Source of the DNA: Ptiloglossa arizonensis
Taxonomy: Eukaryota > Arthropoda > Insecta > Hymenoptera > Colletidae
Direction of reading: 5' to 3'
DNA length: 64,000 nt
Assembly (NCBI RefSeq): GCF_051014685.1
Contig: NW_027479263.1
Span: forward strand, 62,001 to 126,000
Below, piece by piece: positions 34,201-48,470 of the stretch. Both the position numbers and the translations under genes were made by a program. The stretch's first letter is position 1. The number at the start of each line of letters is the position of its first letter. The notes below the pieces were generated by a model that was given only the letters and a program-made list of their open reading frames with translations, made no database searches and was not told the origin of the DNA.

Positions 34201-34691
34201 ACGTACAACGTATCACGTATAACGTATATCCTATATCCCATAACGTATAACGTATAACGTATAACGTATAGCGTACAACGTATAACGTATAAAATGTAAC
34301 GTCTAACGTTTAACGTATAACGTACAACGTATAACGTATAACGTATAACGTATACCGTATTACGCATAACCTATAACGTCTAACGTATAACGTATAACGT
34401 ATATCGTATGACGTATAACGTATAACGTATAACGTATAACGTATAACGTATAACGTATAACGTATAACGTATAACGTATAACGTATAACGTATAACATAT
34501 AACGTATAACGTCTAACGTATAACGAATATCCTATAACGCATAATGTATATCCTATAACGCATAACGTATAGCGTATAACGCATAACGTATTCCGTATAA
34601 CGTATAACGTATTACGTATAACGTATAACGTATAGCGTATAACGCATAACGTATTCCGTATAACGTATAACGTATTACGTATAACGTATAA
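31248..34691. repeat. 3,457-bp higher-order unit, tandem copy 2 (3,444 bp, with private indels)
   Basis: This copy follows the previous one at +3,457 until about 33.16 kb and ends at +3,444 (CGTCTATCC at 31,248 and 34,692). By hand count the 13-bp shortage is accounted for by a net -6 from a cluster of private single-base indels between 33,166 and 34,110, plus one lost heptamer. Outside that cluster the two copies look essentially identical. Confidence 0.8.
33166..34110. other. Cluster of private single-base indels (probable consensus errors)
   Basis: Compared with the near-identical copy 3.45 kb upstream, this stretch alone carries isolated 1-base changes. There is an extra A at about 33,166, and missing bases near 33,525, 33,555-33,560, 33,624, 33,950, 33,984-33,988 and 34,094. 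There is an extra A near 34,108, and private substitutions near 33,258 and 33,466. None is shared with any other unit, unlike nearly every other indel in the array. Confidence 0.7.
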
Positions 34692-36866
34692 CGTCTATCC
34701 TATAACGCATAACGTATAACGTATAACGTATATCGTATAACGTATAACGTTTAACGCATAACGTACAACGTATAACGTATAACGTATAACGTATAACGTA
34801 TAACGTATAACGTACAACGTATAACGTATAACGTACAACGTATCACGTATAACGTATATCCTATAACGCATAACGTATATCCTATAACGCATAACGTATA
34901 GCGTATAACGCATAACGTATAACGTATAACGTGTAACGTATTACGTATGACGTATCACGTATAAGGTATGACCAATAACGCATAACGTACTATATAACCT
35001 ATAACGTCTAACGTATAACGTATAACGTATAACGTATAACGTATAACGTATAACGTATAACGTATAACGTATAACGTATAACGTATAACGTATAACGTAT
35101 AACGTATAACGTATAACGTATAACGTATAACGTATAACGTATAACGTACAACGTATAACGTATAACGTATAACGTATAACGTATAACGTATAACGTATAA
35201 CGTATAACGTATAACGTATAACGTACAACGTATAACGTACAACGTATAACGTACAACGTATAACGTACAAAGTATAACGTATAACGTATAACGTATAACG
35301 TATAACGTATAACGTATAACGTTTAACGTATAACGTATAACGTATAACGTATAACGTATAACGTACAACGTATCACGTATAACGTATATCCTATAACGCA
35401 TAACGTATAACGTATAACGTATAACGTATAGCGTACAACGTATAACGTATAAAATGTAACGTCTAACGTTTAACGTAGAACGCATAACGTATAACGTATA
35501 ACGAATAACGTATAACGTATAACGTATAACGTATAACGTACAACGTATAACGTATAACGTATAACGTATAACGTTTAACGTATAACGTATAACGTATAAC
35601 GTATAACGTATAACGTACAACGTATCACGTATAACGTATATCCTATAACGCATAACGTATAACGTATAACGTATAACGTATAGCGTACAACGTATAACGT
35701 ATAAAATGTAACGTCTAACGTTTAACGTATAACGCATAACGTATAACGTATAACGAATAACGTATAACGTATAACGTATAACGTATAACGTATAACGTAC
35801 AACGTATAACGTATAACGTATAACGTATAACGCATAACGTATAACGCATAACGTATAACGTATAACGTATAACGTATAACGTATAACGTTTAACGTATAA
35901 CGTATAACGTATAACGTATAACGTATAACGTATAACGTATAACGAATAACGTATAACGTATAACGTATAACGTATAACGTATAACGTATAACGTATAACG
36001 TACAACGTATAACGTATGACCTATGACGCATAACGTATAACGTATAACGCATAACGTACAACGTATAACGTACAACGTATAACGTATAACGTATAACGTA
36101 TAACGTATAACGTATAACGTATAACGTATAACGTATAACGTATAACGTATAACGTATAACGTATAACGTACAACGTATAACGTATAACGTATAACGTATA
36201 ACGTATAACGTATAACGTATAACGTATAACGTATAACGTACAACGTATAACGTACAACGTATAACGTACAACGTATAACGTACAAAGTATAACGTATAAC
36301 GTATAACGTATAACGTATAACGTATAACGTATAACGTTTAACGTATAACGTATAACGTATAACGTATAACGTATAACGTACAACGTATCACGTATAACGT
36401 ATATCCTATATCCCATAACGTATAACGTATAACGTATAACGTATAGCGTACAACGTATAACGTATAAAATGTAACGTCTAACGTTTAACGTATAACGTAC
36501 AACGTATAACGTATAACGTATAACGTATACCGTATTACGCATAACCTATAACGTCTAACGTATAACGTATAACGTATATCGTATGACGTATAACGTATAA
36601 CGTATAACGTATAACGTATAACGTATAACGTATAACGTATAACGTATAACGTATAACGTATAACGTATAACATATAACGTATAACGTCTAACGTATAACG
36701 AATATCCTATAACGCATAATGTATATCCTATAACGCATAACGTATAGCGTATAACGCATAACGTATTCCGTATAACGTATAACGTATTACGTATAACGTA
36801 TAACGTATAGCGTATAACGCATAACGTATTCCGTATAACGTATAACGTATTACGTATAACGTATAA
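34692..36866. repeat. 2,175-bp higher-order unit
   Basis: The CGTCTATCC landmark at 34,692 recurs at 36,867, and about 0.9 kb downstream of each matches at +2,175 (for example 34,941 and 37,116). The segment from about 36.47 to 37.92 kb then recurs at +6,890 (36,485 and 43,375; 37,116 and 44,006; CGTCTATCC at 36,867 and 43,757). This links the unit to another copy in the 43.4-44.8 kb region. Confidence 0.75.
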
Positions 36867-39800
36867 CGTCTATCCTATAACGCATAACGTATAACGTATA
36901 ACGTATATCGTATAACGTATAACGTTTAACGCATAACGTACAACGTATAACGTATAACGTATAACGTATAACGTATAACGTATAACGTACAACGTATAAC
37001 GTATAACGTACAACGTATCACGTATAACGTATATCCTATAACGCATAACGTATATCCTATAACGCATAACGTATAGCGTATAACGCATAACGTATAACGT
37101 ATAACGTGTAACGTATTACGTATGACGTATCACGTATAAGGTATGACCAATAACGCATAACGTACTATATAACCTATAACGTCTAACGTATAACGTATAA
37201 CGTATAACGTATAACGTATAACGTATAACGTATAACGTATAACGTATAACGTATAACGTATAACGTATAACGTATAACGTATAACGTATAACGTATAACG
37301 TATAACGTATAACGTATAACGTACAACGTATAACGTATAACGTATAACGTATAACGTATAACGTATAACGTATAACGTATAACGTATAACGTATAACGTA
37401 CAACGTATAACGTACAACGTATAACGTACAACGTATAACGTACAAAGTATAACGTATAACGTATAACGTATAACGTATAACGTATAACGTATAACGTTTA
37501 ACGTATAACGTATAACGTATAACGTATAACGTATAACGTACAACGTATCACGTATAACGTATATCCTATAACGCATAACGTATAACGTATAACGTATAAC
37601 GTATAGTGTACAACGTATAACGTATAAAATGTAACGTCTAACGTTTAACGTAGAACGCATAACGTATAACGTATAACGAATAACGTATAACGTATAACGT
37701 ATAACGTATAACGTACAACGTATAACGTATAACGTATAACGTATAACGCATAACGTATAACGCATAACGTATAACGTATAACGTATAACGTATAACGTAT
37801 AACGTTTAACGTATAACGTATAACGTATTACGTATAACGTATAACGTATAACGTATAACGAATAACGTATAACGTATAACGTATAACGTATAACGTATAA
37901 CGTATAACGTATAACGTACAACGTATAACGTATGACCTATGACGCATAACGTATAACGTATAACGCATAACGTACAACGTATAACGTACAACGTATAACG
38001 TATAACGTATAACGTATAACGTATAACGTATAACGTATAACGTATAACGTATAACGTATAACGTATAACTTATAACGTATAACGTATAACGTATAACGTA
38101 TAACGCATAACGCATAACGTATAACGCATAACGTATAACGTATAACGTATAACGTATAACGTATAACGTATAACGTATAACGTATAACGTATAACGTATA
38201 ACGTATAACGTATAACGTAAACGTATAACGTATAACGTATAACGTATAACGTATAACGTATAACGTATAACGTATAACGTATAACGTATAACGTATAACG
38301 TATAACGTATAACGTATAACGTATAACGTATAACGTATAACGTATAACGTATAACGTATAACGTATAACGTATAACGTATAACGTATAACGTATGACGTA
38401 TCACGTATAAGGTATGACCTATGACGCATAACGTATAGCGTATAACGCATAACGTATAACGTATAACGTATAACGTATAACGTATAACGTATAACGTATA
38501 ACGTATAACGTATAACGTATAACGTATAACGTATAACGTATAACGTATAACGTACAACGTATAACGTACAACGTGTAACGTACAACGTATAACGTACAAC
38601 GTATAACGTACAAAGTATAACGTATAACGTATAACGTATAACGTATAACGTATGACGTATAACGTATAACGTATAACGTATAACGTATAACGTATAACGT
38701 ATAACGTATAACGTATAACGTTTAACGTATAACGTATAACGTATAACGTATAACGTATAACGTACAACGTATCACGTATAACGTATATCCTATAACGCAT
38801 AACGTATAACGTATAACGTATAACGTATAGCGTACAACGTATAACGTATAAAATGTAACGTCTAACGTTTAACGTATAACGCATAACGTATAACGTATAA
38901 CGAATAACGTATAACGTATAACGTATAACGTATAACGTATAACGTACAACGTATAACGTATAACGTATAACGTATAACGCATAACGTATAACGCATAACG
39001 TATAACGTATAACGTATAACGTATAACGTATAACGTTTAACGTATAACGTATAACGTATAACGTATAACGTATAACGTATAACGTATAACGAATAACGTA
39101 TAACGTATAACGTATAACGTATAACGTATAACGTATAACGTATAACGTACAACGTATAACGTATGACCTATGACGCATAACGTATAACGTATAACGCATA
39201 ACGTACAACGTATAACGTACAACGTATAACGTATAACGTATAACGTATAACGTATAACGTATAACGTATAACGTATAACGTATAACGTATAACGTATAAC
39301 GTATAACGTATAACGTATAACGTATAACGTATAACGTATAACGTATAACGTATAACGCATAACGTATAACGCATAACGTATAACGTATAACGTATAACGT
39401 ATAACGTATAACGTATAACGTATAACGTATAACGTATAACGAATAACGTATAACGTATAACGTATAACGTATGACGTATCACGTATAAGGTATGACCTAT
39501 GACGCATAACGTATAGCGTATAACGCATAACGTATAACGTATAACGTATAACGTATAACGTATAACGTATAACGTATAACGTATAACGTATAACGTATAA
39601 CGTATAACGTATAACGTATAACGTATAACGTATAACGTATAACGTATAACGTATAACGTATTACGTATAACGTATAACGTATATCCTATAACGCATAACG
39701 TATAACGTATAACGTATATCGTATAACGTATAACGTTTAACGCATAACGTACAACGTATAACGTATAACGTATAACGTATAACGTATAACGTATAACGTA

Positions 39801-40599
39801 TAACGTATAACGTATAACGTATAACGTATAACGTATAACGTATAACGTATAACGTATAACGTACAAGGTATCACGTATAACGTATATCCTATAACGCATA
39901 ACGTATATCCTATAACGCATAACGTATAGCGTATAACGCATAACGTATACCGTATAACGTATAACGTCAAACGTATAACGTATAACGTATAACGTATAAC
40001 GTATAACGTATAACGCATAACGTATAACGTATACCGTATAACGTATAACGTCAAACGTATAACGTATAACGTATAACGTATAACGTATAACGCATAACGT
40101 ATAACGTATAACGTATAACGCATAACGTATAACGTATAACGAATAACGTATAACGTATAACGTATAACGTATAACGTATAACGTATAACGTATAACGTAT
40201 AACGTATAACGTATAACGTATAACGTATAACGTATAACGTATAACGTATAACGTATAACGTATAACGTATAACGCATAACGTATAACGTATAACGAATAA
40301 CGTATAACGTATAACGTATAACGTATAACGTATAACGTATAACGTATAACGTATAACGTATAACGTATAACGTATAACGTATAACGTATAACGTATAACG
40401 TATAACGCATAACGTATAACGTACAACGTATAACGTATAACGTATAACGTATAACGTATAACGAATAACGTATAACGTATAACGTATAACGTATAACGTA
40501 CAACGTATAACGTATGACCTATGACGCATAACGTATAACGTATAACGCATAACGTACAACGTATAACGTACAACGTATAACGTATAACGTATAACGTAT

Positions 40600-42800
40600 A
40601 ACGTATAACGTATAACGTATAACGTATAACGTATAACGTATAACGTATAACGTATAACGTATAACGTATAACGTATAACGTATAACGTATAACGTATAAC
40701 GTATAACGTATAACGTATATCGTATAACGTATAAAGTATAACGTATAACGTATAACGTGTAACGTGTAACGTATATCCTATAACGCATAACGTATAGCGT
40801 ATAACGCATAACGTATAACGTATAACGTATAACGTATAACGTATAACGTATAACGTATAACGTATAACGTATAACGTATAACGAATACCGTAAAACGTAA
40901 AACGTATTACATATTACGCATAACGAGTAACGTATAACGTATAACGTATAACGTATAACGTATAACGTATAACGTATAACGTATGTCGAATAACGTATAC
41001 CGTATAACGTATAACGTATAACGTATAACGTATGACGTATAACGTATAACGTATAACGTATAACGTATAACGTATAACGTATAACGTATAACGTATAACG
41101 TATAACGTACAACGTATCACGTATAACGTATATCCTATAACGCATAACGTATAACGTATAACGTATAACGTATAGCGTACAACGTATAACGTATAAAATG
41201 TAACGTCTAACGTTTAACGTATAACGCATAACGTATAACGTATAACGAATAACGTATAACGTATAACGTATAACGTATAACGTACAACGTATAACGTATA
41301 ACGTATAACTAATAACGCATAACGTATAACGTACAACGTATAACGTATAACGTATAACGTATAACGTATACCGTATTACGCATAAACTATAACGTCTAAC
41401 GTATAACGTATAACGTATATCGTATAACGTATAACGTATAACGTATAACGTATAACGTATAACGTATAACGTATAACGTATAACGTATAACGTATAACGT
41501 ATAACGTATAACGTATAACGTATAACGTATAACGTATAACGTATAACGTCTAACGTATAACGTATAACGTATAACGTATAACGTATAACGTATAACGTAT
41601 AACGTATAACGTATTACGTATAACCTGTAACGTCCAACGTATAACGTATAACGTATAACGTATTACATATTACATATAACGTATAACGTACAACGTATAA
41701 CGTATAACATATAACGTCTAACGTTTACCGCATAACGTACAACGTATAACGTATAACGTATAACGTATAACGTATAACGTATAACGTACAACGTATAACG
41801 TATAACGTACAACGTATCACGTATAACGTATATCCTATAACGCATAACGTATATCCTATAACGCATAACGTATAGCGTATAACGCATAACGTATAACGTA
41901 TAACGTGTAACGTATTACGTATGACGTATCACGTATAAGGTATGACCTATAACGCATAACGTACTATATAACCTATAACGTCTAACGTATAACGTATAAC
42001 GTACAACGTATAACGTACAACGTATAACGTACAACGTATAACGTACAAAGTATAACGTATAACGTATAACGTATAACGTATAACGTATAACGTATAACGT
42101 ATAACGTTTAACGTATAACGTATAACGTATAACGTATAACGTATAACGTACAACGTATCACGTATAACGTATATCCTATAACGCATAACGTATAACGTAT
42201 AACGTATAACGTATAGCGTACAACGTATAACGTATAAAATGTAACGTCTAACGTTTAACGTATAACGCATAACGTATAACGTATAACGAATAACGTATAA
42301 CGTATAACGTATAACGTATAACGTACAACGTATAACGTATAACGTATAACGTATAACGCATAACGTATAACGCATAACGTATAACGTATAACGTATAACG
42401 TATAACGTATAACGTTTAACGTATAACGTATAACGTATAACGTATAACGTATAACGTATAACGTATAACGAATAACGTATAACGTATAACGTATAACGTA
42501 TACCGTATAACGTATAACGTATAACGTATAACGTACAACGTATAACGTATGACCTATGACGCATAACGTATAACGTATAACGCATAACGTACAACGTATA
42601 ACGTACAACGTATAACGTATAACGTATAACGTATAACGTATAACGTATAACGTATAACGTATAACGTATAACGTATAACGTATAACGTATAACGTATAAC
42701 GTATAACGTACAACGTATAACGTATGACCTATGACGCATAACGTATAACGTATAACGCATAACGTACAACGTATAACGTACAACGTATAACGTATAACGT
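40600..42800. repeat. Dispersed copy of the 4.29-kb family unit
   Basis: The landmark series typical of 9.6-11.9 kb reappears here in order: CGAATACCG with AAAACG strings, ATTACATATTACG, CGAGTAACG, GTATGTCGAATAACG, ACTAATAACG, CTGTAACGTCCAACG, and ACGTATTACG at 41,910. Offsets are about 30.97-30.99 kb in the left part and about 30.79 kb further right. The block is surrounded by units of other families, so it moved or was copied over about 31 kb within the array. Limits are approximate. Confidence 0.72.
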
Positions 42801-43359
42801 ATAACGTATAACGTATAACGTATAACGTATAACGTATAACGTATAACGTATAACGTATAACGTATAACGTATAACGAATAACGCATAACGTATAACGCAT
42901 AACGTATAACGTATAACGTATAACGTATAACGTATAACGTATAACGAATAACGTATAACGTATAACGTATAACGTATAACGTATAACGTATAACGTATAA
43001 CGTATAACGTATAACGTATAACGTATAACGTATAACGTATAACGTATAACGTATAACGTATAACGTATAACGTATAACGTATAACGTATAACGTATAACG
43101 TATAACGTATAACGTATAGCGTATAACGTATAACGTATAACGTATAACGTATAACGTATAACGTATAACGTATAACGTATAACGTATAACGTATAACGTA
43201 TAACGTATAACGTATAACGTATAACGTATAACGTATAACGTATAACGTATAACGTATAACGTATAACGTACAACGTATCACGTATAACGTATATCCTATA
43301 TCCCATAACGTATAACGTATAACGTATAACGTATAGCGTACAACGTATAACGTATAAAA

Positions 43360-44810
43360 TGTAACGTCTAACGTTTAACGTATAACGTACAACGTATAAC
43401 GTATAACGTATAACGTATACCGTATTACGCATAACCTATAACGTCTAACGTATAACGTATAACGTATATCGTATGACGTATAACGTATAACGTATAACGT
43501 ATAACGTATAACGTATAACGTATAACGTATAACGTATAACGTATAACGTATAACGTATAACATATAACGTATAACGTCTAACGTATAACGAATATCCTAT
43601 AACGCATAATGTATATCCTATAACGCATAACGTATAGCGTATAACGCATAACGTATTCCGTATAACGTATAACGTATTACGTATAACGTATAACGTATAG
43701 CGTATAACGCATAAAGTATTCCGTATAACGTATAACGTATTACGTATAACGTATAACGTCTATCCTATAACGCATAACGTATAACGTATAACGTATATCG
43801 TATAACGTATAACGTTTAACGCATAACGTACAACGTATAACGTATAACGTATAACGTATAACGTATAACGTATAACGTACAACGTATAACGTATAACGTA
43901 CAACGTATCACGTATAACGTATATCCTATAACGCATAACGTATATCCTATAACGCATAACGTATAGCGTATAACGCATAACGTATAACGTATAACGTGTA
44001 ACGTATTACGTATGACGTATCACGTATAAGGTATGACCAATAACGCATAACGTACTATATAACCTATAACGTCTAACGTATAACGTATAACGTATAACGT
44101 ATAACGTATAACGTATAACGTATAACGTATAACGTATAACGTATAACGTATAACGTATAACGTATAACGTATAACGTATAACGTATAACGTATAACGTAT
44201 AACGTATAACGTACAACGTATAACGTATAACGTATAACGTATAACGTATAACGTATAACGTATAACGTATAACGTATAACGTATAACGTACAACGTATAA
44301 CGTACAACGTATAACGTACAACGTATAACGTACAAAGTATAACGTATAACGTATAACGTATAACGTATAACGTATAACGTATAACGTTTAACGTATAACG
44401 TATAACGTATAACGTATAACGTATAACGTACAACGTATCACGTATAACGTATATCCTATAACGCATAACGTATAACGTATAACGTATAACGTATAGCGTA
44501 CAACGTATAACGTATAAAATGTAACGTCTAACGTTTAACGTATAACGCATAACGTATAACGTATAACGAATAACGTATAACGTATAACGTATAACGTATA
44601 ACGTACAACGTATAACGTATAACGTATAACGTATAACGTATAACGTATAACGCATAACGTATAACGTATAACGTATAACGTATAACGTATAACGTTTAAC
44701 GTATAACGTATAACGTATAACGTATAACGTATAACGTATAACGTATAACGAATAACGTATAACGTATAACGTATAACGTATAACGTATAACGTATAACGT
44801 ATAACGTACA
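43360..44810. repeat. Copy of the 36.47-37.92 kb segment (6,890-bp offset)
   Basis: Every landmark from about 36.47 to 37.92 kb is found here at +6,890, including CGTCTATCC (43,757), CCAATAACGCATAACG with ACTATATAACC (about 44,037) and the ACAACG triplets ending near 44,330. Small private differences exist, for example an AAAGTATTCCG string near 43,713 where other copies have AACGTATTCCG. Confidence 0.72.
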
Positions 44811-45994
44811 ACGTATAACGTATGACCTATGACGCATAACGTATAACGTATAACGCATAACGTACAACGTATAACGTACAACGTATAACGTATAACGTAT
44901 AACGTATAACGTATAACGTATAACGTATAACGTATAACGTATAACGTATAACGTATAACGTATAACGTATAACGTATAACGTATAACGTATAACGTATAA
45001 CGTATAACGTATAACGCATAACGTATAACGCATAACGTATAACGTATAACGTATAACGTATAACGTATAACGTATAACGTATAACGTATAACGTATAACG
45101 TATAACGTATAACGTATAACGTATAACGTATAACGTAAACGTATAACGTATAACGTATAACGTATAACGTATAACGTATAACGTATAACGTATAACGTAT
45201 AACGTATAACGTATAACGTATAACGTATAACGTATAACGTATAACGTATAACGTATAACGTATAACGTATAACGTATAACGTATAACGTATAACGTATAA
45301 CGTATAACGTATAACGTATAACGTATAACGTATAACGTATAACGTATAACGTATAACGTATAACGTATAACGTATAACGTATAACGTATAACGTCTAACG
45401 TATAACGAATAACGTATAACGTATAACGTATAACGTATAACGTACAACGTATAACGTATAACGTATAACGTATAACGCATAACGTATAACGCATAACGTA
45501 CAACGTATAACGTATGGCGTATAACGTATAACGTATAACGTATAACGTATAACGTATAACGTATAACGTATAACGTATAACGAATAACGTATAACGTATA
45601 ACGTATAACGTATAACGTATAACGTATAACGTATAACGTATAACGTATAACGTACAACGTATAACGTACAACGTATAACGTACAACGTATAACGTACAAC
45701 GTATAACGTACAAAGTATAACGTATAACGTATAACGTATAACGTATAACGTATGACGTATAACGTATAACGTATAACGTATAACGTATAACGTATAACGT
45801 ATAACGTATAACGTTTAACGTATAACGTATAACGTATAACGTATAACGTATAACGTACAACGTATCACGTATAACGTATATCCTATAACGCATAACGTAT
45901 AACGTATAACGTATAACGTATAGCGTACAACGTATAACGTATAAAATGTAACGTCTAACGTTTAACGTATAACGCATAACGTATAACGTATAAC

Positions 45995-46057
45995 GGTAAA
46001 CCTATAACGTATAACGTATAACGTATAACGTACAACGTATAACGTATAACGTAATAC
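45995..46057. other. Short private disruption of the heptamer phase
   Basis: ACGGTAAACCTATAACG at about 45,995 and GTAATACGTATAACG near 46,051 occur nowhere else in the window. Related units (for example near 38,900 and 35,760) read ACGAATAACGTATAACG at the first position. Either a local mutation or a sequencing error would explain it. Confidence 0.55.
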
Positions 46058-47579
46058 GTATAACGCATAACGTATAACGCATAACGTATAACGTATAACG
46101 TATAACGTATAACGTATAACGTATAACGTTTAACGTATAACGTATAACGTATAACGTATAACGTATAACGTATAACGTATAACGAATAACGTATAACGTA
46201 TAACGTATAACGTATAACGTATAACGTATAACGTATAACGTACAACGTATAACGTATGACCTATGACGCATAACGTATAACGTATAACGCATAACGTACA
46301 ACGTATAACGTACAACGTATAACGTATAACGTATAACGTATAACGTATAACGTATAACGTATAACGTATAACGTATAACGTATAACGTATAACGTATAAC
46401 GTATAACGTATAACGTATAACGTATAACGTATAACGCATAACGTATAACGCATAACGTATAACGTATAACGTATAACGTATAACGTATAACGTATAACGT
46501 ATAACGTATAACGAATAACGTATAACGTATAACGTATAACGTATGACGTATCACGTATAAGGTATGACCTATGACGCATAACGTATAGCGTATAACGCAT
46601 AACGTACAACGTATAACGTATAACGTATAACGTATAACGTATAACGTATAACGTATAACGTATAACGTATAACGTATAACGTATAACGTATAACGTATAA
46701 CGTATAACGTATAACGTATAACGTATTACGTATAACGTATAACGTATATCCTATAACGCATAACGTATAACGTATAACGTATATCGTACAACGTATAACG
46801 TTTAACGCATAACGTACAACGTATAACGTATAACGTATAACGTATAACGTATAACGTATAACGTATAACGTATAACGTATAACGTATAACGCATAACGTA
46901 TAACGTTTACCGTATAACGTATAACGTCAAACGTATAACGTATAACGTATAACGTATAACGTATAACGCATAACGTATAACGTATAACGTATAACGCATA
47001 ACGTATAACGTATAACGAATAACGTATAACGTATAACGTATAACGTATAACGTATAACGTATAACGTATAACGTATAACGTATAACGTATAACGTATAAC
47101 GTATAACGTATAACGTATAACGTATAACGTATAACGTATAACGTATAACGTATAACGTATAACGTATAACGTATAACGTATAACGTATAACGTATAACGT
47201 ATAACGTATAACGTATAACGTATAACGTATAACGTATAACGTATAACGTATAACGTATAACGTATAACGTATAACGTATAACGTATAACGTATAACGTAT
47301 AACGTATAACGTATAACGTATAACGTATAACGTATAACGTATAACGTATAACGTATAACGTATAACGCATAACGTATAACGCATAACGTATAACGTATAA
47401 CGAATAACGTATAACGTATAACGTATAACGTATAACGTATAACGTATAACGTATAACGTATAACGTATAACGTATAACGTATAACGTATAACGTATAACG
47501 CATAACGTATAACGTATAACGTATAACGCATAACGTATAACGCATAACGTATAACGTATAACGTATAACGTATAACGTA

Positions 47580-48470
47580 TAACGTATAACGTAAACGTAT
47601 AACGTATATCGTATAACGTATAACGTATAACGTATAACGTATAACGAATAACGTATAACGTATAACGTATAACGTATGACGTATCACGTATAAGGTATGA
47701 CCTATGACGCATAACGTATAGCGTATAACGCATAACGTATAACGTATAACGTATAACGTATAACGTATAACGTATAACGTATAACGTATAACGTATAACG
47801 TATACCGTATAACGTATAACGTATAACGTATAACGTATAACGTATAACGTATAACGTATAACGTATAACGTATAACGTATAACGTATAACGTATAATGTA
47901 TAACGTATAACGTATAACGTATAACGTATAACGTATAACGTATAACGTATAACGTATAACGTATAACGTATAACGTATAACGTATAACGTATAACGTATA
48001 ACGTATAACGTATAACGTATAACGTACAACGTATAACGTACAAGGTATCACGTATAACGAATATCCTATAACGCATAATGTATATCCTATAACGCATAAC
48101 GTATAGCGTATAACGCATAACGTATTCCGTATAACGTATAACGTATTACGTATAACGTATAACGTATATCCTATAACGCATAACGTATAACGTATAACGT
48201 ATATCGTATAACGTATAACGTTTAACGCATAACGTACAACGTATAACGTATAACGTATAACGTATAACGAATAACGTATAACGTATAACGTATAACGTAT
48301 AACGTATAACGTATAACGTATAACGTATAACGTATAACGTATAACGCATAACGTATAACGCATAACGTATAACGTATAACGTGTAACGTATAACGTATGA
48401 CGTATCACGTATAAGGTATGACCTATAACGCATAACGTGTAACGTATAACGTATAACGTATAACGTATAA
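47580..48470. repeat. Satellite block duplicated at 51.73-52.63 kb (4,156-bp offset), first copy
   Basis: From the GTAAACG unit near 47,592 to the AAAGTATA unit near 48,468, the order of variant heptamers recurs at 51.73-52.63 kb with a constant offset of about 4,156 (47,702 and 51,858; 48,146 and 52,302). A related, shorter copy lies at about 49.8-50.3 kb. All carry ACAAGGTATCACG, an AATGTATATCC string and the GGTATGACCTATAACG cluster. Confidence 0.7.
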
